Assembly: GCA_018003015.1 (NCBI GenBank)
Contig: JAGNEZ010000047.1
Location: forward strand, 1 to 52,527
Direction of reading: 5' to 3'
From: Phycisphaerae bacterium
GTDB taxonomy: Bacteria > Planctomycetota > Phycisphaerae > UBA1845 > PWPN01
DNA length: 52,527 nucleotides
Within the stretch, counting starts at the first letter, position 1. Each line of letters begins with the position of its first letter. Positions 9,601 to 16,562 of this stretch are shown here, piece after piece. The position numbers and the translations under genes were made by a program. Under the pieces are notes generated by a model, which saw nothing but the letters and a program-made list of their open reading frames with translations, did not search any database and was not told the origin of the DNA.

Positions 9601-9628
9601 TCGACAAGTGACCACCCGCGGTTAGAAT
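9601..9628 (+). promoter_or_regulatory. Sigma70-like promoter for the 9720 gene
   Basis: TCGACA (9601-9606), a 16-bp spacer, and TAGAAT (9623-9628); each hexamer matches the consensus at five of six positions. The expected transcript start near 9635 gives an 85-nt leader, which contains GGAGGTG just before the ATG at 9720. No experimental support. Confidence 0.5.
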
Positions 9629-9719
9629 CACCGGATATGGCGGTGCGTCCGAGCCCTCGGATTCACCTCCACGAAGTGCCACCTAACGTATCGGATCATT
9701 CGCTGCCGGAGGTGCGACC

Positions 9720-10370
9720 ATGAGCGACACGAATCGTGATCCCGTAACGCCTCCCCCGCCTCCGCCCCTGCCTCCATATTCCACCACCCCCCCAGTCTGC
9801 GCAGCGATGCCCTACGCGACAAGAACGCAGGAGTCAAACTGGCCCAAGGTGATCGGCATCATCGCTGTCGTCTTCGCCATCTTCGGAATCGTGGGAGGCG
9901 TTTGCGGCCTGGTGTCCTGGCTCGGAATGTCAGCCATGCAAGTCAGCATGCCGTCTTCCGGGCAAGTGGTGAAGGCCAACCTGCCGGTCATCACCGAGAT
10001 GGGCAAGTGGCGGGCGTACACCTTGGTGGCCGGCGCGGTCAGCTTCATCCTCCAGATTGTCTTGCTGGTCAGCGCGATCCATCTCATGAAACGCCGGCGA
10101 TGGACCATCCCAGTCCTCCGGATCTGGGCCTGTTTGTACATCTTCTTCTCCCTCATCGGGACGACAATCAGCTACCACATGCAGAAGGAACTCTACCAGC
10201 AGCTGGCGTCCGGCGGAGGGCCCCAGGGATCATTCCCCATGGCCGCCCCTCAGGCATTGATCGGCCTGGGAATGCTGTTCGGCATCCTCTGGGCTTGCGC
10301 CCTGCCGGTTTTCGTACTCATCTGGTTCTCGCGGCAGAAAATCAAGGCCGAGACGGCCACATGGGTCTGA
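9720..10370 (+). CDS. Proline-rich-N-terminus integral membrane protein, unknown function
   Basis: 216 residues. After a cytoplasm-like Pro-rich start (PPPPPPLPP) there are four hydrophobic segments at about 43-68, 100-122, 132-150 and 176-201, with a basic KRRR loop after the second. The start has GGAGGTG six bases upstream. I do not recognise a named family; small four-helix proteins with proline-rich N-termini are common in planctomycetes. The 49-bp gap to the downstream double-zinc-ribbon membrane gene suggests one transcript. Confidence 0.75.
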   Translation: MSDTNRDPVTPPPPPPLPPYSTTPPVCAAMPYATRTQESNWPKVIGIIAVVFAIFGIVGGVCGLVSWLGMSAMQVSMPSSGQVVKANLPVITEMGKWRAYTLVAGAVSFILQIVLLVSAIHLMKRRRWTIPVLRIWACLYIFFSLIGTTISYHMQKELYQQLASGGGPQGSFPMAAPQALIGLGMLFGILWACALPVFVLIWFSRQKIKAETATWV

Positions 10371-10419
10371 CCACGATCATCAGCCCTGCCAGGGACACCC
10401 TGTTGGACAGGTTCACGCC

Positions 10420-11898
10420 ATGAAGTGCAAGAGGTGCGGATACCGACTCTGGCAGCTTCCTACCCGTCGATGCCCGGAATGCGGTGCCGACTTCCGGCCC
10501 AGCAACTACGAGTTTGTCCCCAACAGCGTTGAGTTCTCCTGCCCCCACTGCCGGCAACCCTATTACGGCACCGGCCCCAAAGGCCATCTCGAGCCCATCG
10601 CATTCAACTGCGTGACCTGCGGCCGACCGGTCACCATGGACGAGATGATCCTCAGCCCGGCGCCCGGCACGAGCGAAACACAGACCGAGGTCTTCCGCCT
10701 GCCGTGGCTGGACCGCAAGGAACGCGGTTGGCTCCGCGCCTGGTTGGCCACCGCACGCAGCGCCATGCTCAGCCCTGCCCAGATGATGAAGGGCGTGCCC
10801 GTCGAGAGTTCAGGGTGGGAGGCATTTGGCTTCGCGTTCCTCAATACCTTGCCCCCGATGATCATCGCGGTGCTGCCCATCGCCGCAGTCATGCTCGTCA
10901 TGACCCTGGCCACTCCACGCTCCGCCGTTCCCATCTTCGTCCCTGTCATCGTGGCCGTCGAATTCGCGGTCATTGGAGTCGTATGCCTCGTGGCAACGGC
11001 GGTATGGGCAGTGACTACCCACCTCCTGCTGCGACTCACCGGCCAGACCGCCGGTCCGCTCCTGCGAACCCAGCAGGCCATCTACTACAGTTCCGGCGCC
11101 AACCTCATCAGCGCCATCCCTTGCCTGGGCTACTACGTGGGCTGGATCTGGTGGATCGTGAGCGCCATACTCGCGGTGAAGGAAGGCCAACGCGTACACG
11201 GCGGACGAGCTGTGTTCGCCGTGCTCGGACCGCTGGTAGGCTGCGCCCTGTTGTTCGCCGGTTCTGCCGCCGCCTTGATCGCACTGGCCAAAACGGGCAC
11301 CTCCTTGCCACTGCCAACCGTCACGCCTCTCACTCAGGCCGACACGAGTAAGGTGACTCAGGCCGTCATCCGTTACATGGGGCGACATAACGGCCGCAGA
11401 CCCGATCACGCCATCCTCCTCGTCACTCAGGGCGATCTCCTGGTTTCGGATTTCATCAACTGCGACTCCGCAACCACCCTCGGCAACATCCCCCTGGCCG
11501 GTACCAACCTCGACTACTTCAACTTCGCCAGACCCAACGAGCGAATCCAACTCGCCAAGAGAGCGGTCGCCGACCTGCCCATGGGAACTGTCGCCCACCG
11601 GTTGGGCGACTTTGTCTTTACCTGCACAGGCGTGAATCTACCCATTTCCGACAATCGGCTGTGGGTCGTGGTGCAAATCGTCGATCCGGTCGCCAACGCC
11701 GGCCAGCCCCCGCCATCCCACCTAATCTGCGGCATGACAGATGGCACCACGAAGACGACGCCGGTAGCCGACTTCCTGGCCGACCTGAAGACACAGAACA
11801 GTGTCCGGGCGGAGCATGGCCTGCCCCCGCTACCCGACCTGCGAACGATCACCCACAGCCAACCCGCCACCTCCGCACCGGCGGAAGCCTCAGAGTAA
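10420..11898 (+). CDS. Double zinc-ribbon, Yip1-like membrane protein with pilin-like C-terminal module
   Basis: 492 residues. Two zinc ribbons are visible at the N-terminus: Cys3, Cys6, Cys18, Cys21, and Cys41, Cys44, Cys64, Cys67. A hydrophobic core with about five membrane segments (about 145-290) resembles the Yip1 superfamily, including the SGANLISAIPCLGYYVGWIW stretch. The remaining 200 residues are mostly outside the membrane and include YMGRHNGRRPDHAILL near residue 323, which resembles the xHNGRxP segment of planctomycete pilin-like proteins and of the 42237 gene in this window. The biochemical role is unknown. Probably cotranscribed with the upstream membrane protein. Confidence 0.68.
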   Translation: MKCKRCGYRLWQLPTRRCPECGADFRPSNYEFVPNSVEFSCPHCRQPYYGTGPKGHLEPIAFNCVTCGRPVTMDEMILSPAPGTSETQTEVFRLPWLDRKERGWLRAWLATARSAMLSPAQMMKGVPVESSGWEAFGFAFLNTLPPMIIAVLPIAAVMLVMTLATPRSAVPIFVPVIVAVEFAVIGVVCLVATAVWAVTTHLLLRLTGQTAGPLLRTQQAIYYSSGANLISAIPCLGYYVGWIWWIVSAILAVKEGQRVHGGRAVFAVLGPLVGCALLFAGSAAALIALAKTGTSLPLPTVTPLTQADTSKVTQAVIRYMGRHNGRRPDHAILLVTQGDLLVSDFINCDSATTLGNIPLAGTNLDYFNFARPNERIQLAKRAVADLPMGTVAHRLGDFVFTCTGVNLPISDNRLWVVVQIVDPVANAGQPPPSHLICGMTDGTTKTTPVADFLADLKTQNSVRAEHGLPPLPDLRTITHSQPATSAPAEASE

Positions 11899-11960
11899 CT
11901 GGACACCACGACCATATACGCCATACTGGTGTCCGAGTCCTGTTCGCTGACACTTGCCAC

Positions 11961-11967
11961 GGGGAGG
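11961..11967 (+). promoter_or_regulatory. Shine-Dalgarno that selects a TTG start
   Basis: GGGGAGG lies 7 nt before an in-frame TTG at 11975 but 22 nt before the first in-frame ATG (11990), so the TTG is the better start for the GH106-like gene. Confidence 0.55.
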
Positions 11968-11974
11968 CTTTGCC

Positions 11975-14467
11975 TTGACCTGCTCCACCATGATGCGAAA
12001 CATGCTGCTCGCCTCACTCGTCCTCCTCACTGCCAGCCGACATGCCGTTCGCGCCGACGACTGGCACCACGAGCTGGCGACGCCGCGCCCGGAGTTCAGC
12101 CAGATGCCCTTCTGGTTCTGGAACGACCAGCTGGACGAGAAGGAAATCAAGCGACAAATGGCCGATTTCCGCGAGCACGGCGTCTACGGCTTCATCATCC
12201 ACGCCCGCATGGGACTGTCCAAGGATATCCCCTACATGGGCGAACGCTGGCTTCAACTCGTCCGCGCCGCCGTCGAGGAGGCCAAACGCACCAACATGCG
12301 TGTGTGCCTCTACGACGAAGGCATGTACCCCTCAGGCTCCGCCCATGGCGAAGTCGTTCGCTCAAACCCAGCCTTCGCGGCCAAGGGCCTGACGATGACC
12401 ATGCAGGACGTCACCGGGCCAACCGATCTGCCCCGTCCGGCCCCCAGGAACGGCACCCTCGTCGCGACGCTCATCGCCAAGCCAACGCCCGATTCGAAGG
12501 CCAAAACCGTGGAACCGACCAGCCTGCAACTTGTCGACCCGGCCGCCACCTCGATCAAGGTCCCCGAAGGTCCGTGGCGCGTCATGACTTTCGCCTGCGT
12601 GCCCTCCAAGGGGCGCATCCGCGGAGTCCACGAAGACGAAGAAGACTCCGCTCCAACCGCTCCGCCAGCCGCCAACCTGCTCGATCCCGCCGCCATGCGG
12701 GCCTTCATCCGCTTCGCCTACGAGCCCTATGACCGAGTCCTCGAGGAGCATTTCGGCAAGACCGTGATCGCCATGTTCACCGATGAACCCAACATGCTCG
12801 GCCGCCGATCGACACCCGGCCTACAGCCCTGGACCGACGGCATCGAGCGCGACTACCAGAGACAGCACGGCGACTCCCTGCTGCCCCTGCTGCCCGCCCT
12901 GTTCCTCGACATCGGCCCGAAGACCGCCACCGTCCGAGCCGGCTTTCGTCAGACCCTTGCGAGAAAACTCAACGATAGCTACTACCGCCAACTCTCCGAG
13001 TGGTGCGACGGCCACAAAATCGCCCTCACCGGCCACCCCGCCGGGCCAACCGAGATCGATCCCCTCCGCTACTTCCAGATCCCCGGCCAGGACATCGTCT
13101 GGCGCGGTCTCCTTCCCGAAAAGAACCTCGCTCTCCAGGGCACCAACAGCGCCATCGCCAAATGCACCAGCAGCGTCGCCCGCCACGACGGCCGGCGACT
13201 CAACGCCAACGAGGTCTACGGCGCATTCGGCTGGCAGCTCACCATGGAGGAAATGAAATGGCTGGCCGACTGGCTCATGGTCCGCGGCGTGAACACCCTC
13301 TACCCACATGCCTTCTATTACTCCATCCGCGGCGACCGCTTCAACGAACGCCCGCCGGACGTCGGCCCGAACAACGCCTGGTGGCCGCACTACCGGCTCT
13401 TTGCCGACTACACGTCGCGACTCTGCGGGCTTCTGGCCGACAGCCGCCAGGTCTGCCACGTCGCTGTCCTCTGCAGGAACAACGAGCTGCCCTGGCGCGC
13501 CGCCGAGCACCTCTACCAGAACCAGATCGACTTCAACTACCTTGAAGAACGGCGTCTGACCGAACAGGCCACCATCGACCACCGCAGTCTCGCCGTCGGA
13601 CCGATGCGCTACACCCTGCTCATCGTAGATCAGGACCAGCCCCTGGCGAAGCCCATACAAGGCAGAATCGACGAGCTCAAACAGGCAGGCCTGAGCGTCA
13701 GCTCCTGCACCGGCGGGGTGGGACCGAAACTCGTGCACGACGCCCCCCGCGACCTCACCGCCGATCCGGCCGCACCGGATCTGCGCTGCACCCACCTCCG
13801 CAAACACGATCTCGACTTCTACCTACTGGTCAACGAGGGCGACCGGCCCATCGAAACCGACTTGACCGTGCCGATCCGGGGAAAGGCCGAGTGGTTCGAC
13901 GCGTGGGAGAGCACGTTCCGCCTGGCAACCGTCCACAAGGCAGACCACACCACCATGACCATCGCCCTGCAGCTCGAGCGAAGATCCAGCCTCGTCCTGT
14001 GCATCGACCGGGGACAGCCGCGCACGGAGGCCCCCACCACGCCGCGCCCCGCCGCCCAGCCGCCAACCACAATCCAGCTCCCCGGCCCCTGGCAACTCTC
14101 CGACACCAAGGGCACACCCTTCGACGGCACGCTCGGCAACTGGCTCCAGAACCCTGACACGACCGGACTCGCCGGAACCGTGCTCTACCGGACCTCCTTC
14201 AACCTGAGAAAAGTGGATGTGCTGGCCTATCGTCTCCATCTGGGTGCCGTCGGCGATTTCGCCGCGGCTCGCCTCAACGGCCAGGCTCTGCCGCCACGGT
14301 TCTGGGCCCCCTACCGATGGGACGTCACCCAGGCACTGAACGACGGCCGGAACGAGCTCACCGTCGAGGTTACCAACTCGCTGATCAATCGGTATGATCC
14401 CAAGCAACTCCGGCCGTCAGGGCTGATCGGCCCGGTCGAGCTGCAGGCAGTTCGCTCCACCGACTGA
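11975..14467 (+). CDS. Exported GH106-like glycoside hydrolase (alpha-L-rhamnosidase type)
   Basis: 830 residues from the TTG start. A signal peptide runs through MLLASLVLLTASRHAVRA. The mature N-terminus has the GH106-type signature MPFWFWNDQLDEKEIKRQM followed by GVYGFIIHARMGL and LYDEGMYPSG, a barrel fold that extends to roughly residue 590 and includes MFTDEPNML and LTGHPAGP. A C-terminal jelly-roll domain (about 685-828; YRTSFNLRKVDVL, DVTQALNDGRNELTVEVTNSL) resembles the sugar-binding domains of GH2 and GH106 enzymes. Predicted to release rhamnose or a similar deoxysugar from polysaccharides outside the cytoplasm. Alternative: another uncharacterised relative of GH106. Confidence 0.75.
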   Translation: MTCSTMMRNMLLASLVLLTASRHAVRADDWHHELATPRPEFSQMPFWFWNDQLDEKEIKRQMADFREHGVYGFIIHARMGLSKDIPYMGERWLQLVRAAVEEAKRTNMRVCLYDEGMYPSGSAHGEVVRSNPAFAAKGLTMTMQDVTGPTDLPRPAPRNGTLVATLIAKPTPDSKAKTVEPTSLQLVDPAATSIKVPEGPWRVMTFACVPSKGRIRGVHEDEEDSAPTAPPAANLLDPAAMRAFIRFAYEPYDRVLEEHFGKTVIAMFTDEPNMLGRRSTPGLQPWTDGIERDYQRQHGDSLLPLLPALFLDIGPKTATVRAGFRQTLARKLNDSYYRQLSEWCDGHKIALTGHPAGPTEIDPLRYFQIPGQDIVWRGLLPEKNLALQGTNSAIAKCTSSVARHDGRRLNANEVYGAFGWQLTMEEMKWLADWLMVRGVNTLYPHAFYYSIRGDRFNERPPDVGPNNAWWPHYRLFADYTSRLCGLLADSRQVCHVAVLCRNNELPWRAAEHLYQNQIDFNYLEERRLTEQATIDHRSLAVGPMRYTLLIVDQDQPLAKPIQGRIDELKQAGLSVSSCTGGVGPKLVHDAPRDLTADPAAPDLRCTHLRKHDLDFYLLVNEGDRPIETDLTVPIRGKAEWFDAWESTFRLATVHKADHTTMTIALQLERRSSLVLCIDRGQPRTEAPTTPRPAAQPPTTIQLPGPWQLSDTKGTPFDGTLGNWLQNPDTTGLAGTVLYRTSFNLRKVDVLAYRLHLGAVGDFAAARLNGQALPPRFWAPYRWDVTQALNDGRNELTVEVTNSLINRYDPKQLRPSGLIGPVELQAVRSTD

Positions 14468-14549
14468 GCAGGCAATTCCTCCTGCAGAACCTCAGGGCCA
14501 AACCGGTCCAGCGGAGGGCCAATGGCTGAATTCTGACCGCCGCTCGCCA

Positions 14550-14578
14550 TTGACGAGTCCCCGGCTTTCACCGATGCT
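14550..14578 (+). promoter_or_regulatory. Weak promoter candidate placing the MFS start at the transcript 5' end
   Basis: TTGACG (14550-14555), a 17-bp spacer and GATGCT (14573-14578). The -10 box matches only three of six positions, but it sits 9 nt before the ATG at 14588, which has no Shine-Dalgarno. Confidence 0.28.
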
Positions 14579-14587
14579 CGCTGCCCT

Positions 14588-15934
14588 ATGCACCAGGAAG
14601 ACGCTACCGGCGGCCACGATCCCTACACCGCCCTTCGTGGTCGCGATTTCCGCTTGTTCCTGTCCGGAAATGTGCTTGCCAACCTGGGCATGCAGATGCA
14701 GAACGCGGCCGTCGGATGGGAAATCTACGACCGGACCGGCCAGCCGTGGGCACTCGGAGCCGTCGGACTGGCTGAATTCCTCCCCGTCGTTGCCTTCACC
14801 CTGATTGCCGGCCAGGCAGCGGACCGCTTCAACCGGCGACTGGTGGCCGCCGTCGGACTCACGGTCATGGCCGCCGGTTCACTCGGCCTGGCCGCCGTCT
14901 CCTTGTCCCGCGGACCCATCCTCCTTGTATACGCCCTGCTCATCCTCGTCGGTGCCGCCCGAGCCTTCACCACCCCCGCCAAGGCCGCCCTCATGCCTCA
15001 GATCGTCCCCCGGGAACGATTCAGCAACGCCGTAACCTGGAACAGCGGCGGCTTCCAGGTCGCCTCCATTGCCGGCCCGGCGCTGGGCGGATGGCTCATC
15101 TACCTCTTGGGTAAGGCAGCCATGGTCTACATGCTCGTCGCCCTCGCCGACCTCGTCTTCGTCGTCCTCCTGAGCCTCCTCTGCTATCGGCCGACACCAC
15201 CACCCAACGAACCGGTCACCTTGCGCTCACTCTTCGCCGGAGTGGGCTTCCTGTGGAACAGCCCCGTGGTGCTCGGCGCAATGACCCTGGACATGTTCGC
15301 CGTGCTCCTGGGCGGAGCCACCACCCTGCTTCCAATCTACGCCAAGGATATTCTGCACGTCGGCCCCGACGGCTTTGGCTGGCTGCGGGCCTCGCCGGCA
15401 CTGGGAGCCCTGGCGATGGCGTTCCTCCTGGCACACCGACCACCGATGCGAAAGGCCGGACGAGCCATGCTCTGGGCCGTGGCCGGCTTCGGCGTGGCCA
15501 CCATCGCGTTCGGCTTGTCCCGATGGTTCTGGCTCTCCATGACCATGCTCGCCCTGACCGGAGCACTGGACACCATCAGCGTCGTCGTGCGTCACACCCT
15601 CATCCAGTTGCTCACCCCCGACTCGATGCGCGGCCGCGTCTCCGCAGTCAATTCCATGTTCATCGGCGCCTCCAACGAATTGGGCGGCGCCGAGTCCGGC
15701 TTCGTCGCGGCCCTCTTCACCCCGACCATTTCCGTGGTCGCCGGCGGAATCGGGACCATCCTCGTCGTGATCACCGTGGCCGTGACCTGGCCCCAGCTTC
15801 GCCGCTACGGGCGGCTAGGCAGCGATGAGCCGGCACCGGCGTTTCCCATCCCCAAACCGCCCCGAGAACCGGCCAGCCCGCAGTCCGACCAGCAACGTGA
15901 GCACGACGCCGCCCTGCGCAAGACTGCCGAGTGA
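14588..15934 (+). CDS. MFS transporter (EntS/MFS_3-like exporter)
   Basis: 448 residues with twelve predicted membrane helices. The N-terminus FRLFLSGNVLANLGMQMQ followed by the loop GQAADRFNRRLV (the conserved loop between helices 2 and 3) matches the enterobactin-exporter-like MFS_3 group, which moves siderophores, drugs or other small molecules out of the cell. The TPDSMRGRVSAVNSMFIGASNELG segment in the second half is typical of this group. The last 50 residues are a polar, proline-rich cytoplasmic tail. The cargo cannot be inferred; no siderophore genes are nearby. The ATG at 14588 has no visible ribosome site. Confidence 0.88.
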   Translation: MHQEDATGGHDPYTALRGRDFRLFLSGNVLANLGMQMQNAAVGWEIYDRTGQPWALGAVGLAEFLPVVAFTLIAGQAADRFNRRLVAAVGLTVMAAGSLGLAAVSLSRGPILLVYALLILVGAARAFTTPAKAALMPQIVPRERFSNAVTWNSGGFQVASIAGPALGGWLIYLLGKAAMVYMLVALADLVFVVLLSLLCYRPTPPPNEPVTLRSLFAGVGFLWNSPVVLGAMTLDMFAVLLGGATTLLPIYAKDILHVGPDGFGWLRASPALGALAMAFLLAHRPPMRKAGRAMLWAVAGFGVATIAFGLSRWFWLSMTMLALTGALDTISVVVRHTLIQLLTPDSMRGRVSAVNSMFIGASNELGGAESGFVAALFTPTISVVAGGIGTILVVITVAVTWPQLRRYGRLGSDEPAPAFPIPKPPREPASPQSDQQREHDAALRKTAE

Positions 15935-16023
15935 TGCAAGTCACAGGCAGCCATGAGGTTGCGATTCGACGTCCCGGATGATGCATCGCCGGGGGGCAGC
16001 GGACAGCGGGGGCCAGCGGGGTG

Positions 16024-16052
16024 TTTACATCCCGCCCGCTGGCCGATATACT
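16024..16052 (+). promoter_or_regulatory. Strong sigma70-like promoter of rpsU
   Basis: TTTACA (16024-16029), exactly 17 bp, then TATACT (16047-16052); both hexamers match the consensus at five of six. Start of transcription is expected near 16059, leaving a leader of about 63 nt before the S21 ATG. Confidence 0.75.
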
Positions 16053-16121
16053 AACCTCCTCAGTCCACGGATCGCCGTAAGGTCTGGACAAGACTTGTTC
16101 TGCGAAAGGACGCTCGTTGGC

Positions 16122-16325
16122 ATGATCAAGGTGAAGGCTCGGGGCAACGAATCGCTGGATCAGATGCTTCGCCGCTTCAAGAAGATGTGCGAGAAGGAAG
16201 GCCTGACCAAGGAAATCAAGCGGACCAGCTACTACGAGAAGCCCAGCGAACGTCGCCGCCGCCGCATGCGCAAGTCTGCCAAACGCGAGTTTCGACCCGG
16301 GATGGGCCCCGGTCCGAAGCGCTGA
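16122..16325 (+). CDS. rpsU: 30S ribosomal protein S21
   Basis: 67 residues, the normal size. MIKVKARGNESLDQMLRRFKK is the family N-terminus, followed by the basic stretch KPSERRRRRMRKSAKRE. S21 sits by the anti-Shine-Dalgarno end of 16S rRNA and helps initiation. The ATG at 16122 is preferred over longer in-frame extensions because the family begins here and AAAGGA lies upstream. Transcribed alone from the promoter at 16024-16052; the convergent pyrophosphatase gene ends 238 bp downstream. Confidence 0.97.
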   Translation: MIKVKARGNESLDQMLRRFKKMCEKEGLTKEIKRTSYYEKPSERRRRRMRKSAKREFRPGMGPGPKR

Positions 16326-16478
16326 CTGTTCGCCGACCGGCGTCGTTCAGAAACTCATCCAGAGCCGTGCCGTCTCTGCGGCCCGGCTCTCTTGATGCGC
16401 CACAACCCACATTCCCGCGAGGGGAATACGTTCGGCCGGGCCGGGCGACCCACCTGCATGCCCGGGCCAACAGGAAAT

Positions 16479-16518
16479 CGAAAGCCGCCGGGCCGGACGA
16501 CCAACCCAGCGGCTTTCG
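16479..16518. terminator. Inverted repeat between convergent rpsU and hppA
   Basis: Perfect 10-bp arms, CGAAAGCCGC (16479-16488) and GCGGCTTTCG (16509-16518), with a 20-nt loop. The minus-strand exit reads ATTTCCTGTT and the plus-strand exit TTGTTCC, so both are only mildly T-rich. The position between two convergent genes suggests a bidirectional terminator. A smaller hairpin (AGAGCCG/CGGCTCT, 16361-16367 with 16384-16390) lies nearer rpsU. Confidence 0.5.
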
Positions 16519-16562
16519 TTGTTCCAGCCGACCGAGAGGCTCGATCGGTGTCTCAAGTCACC

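Noticed and set aside
8597-9682. A 361-residue minus-strand frame opposite endonuclease IV
   Set aside because: Gly/Ala/Val-rich shadow without motifs; Nfo metal-site motifs are on the plus strand.
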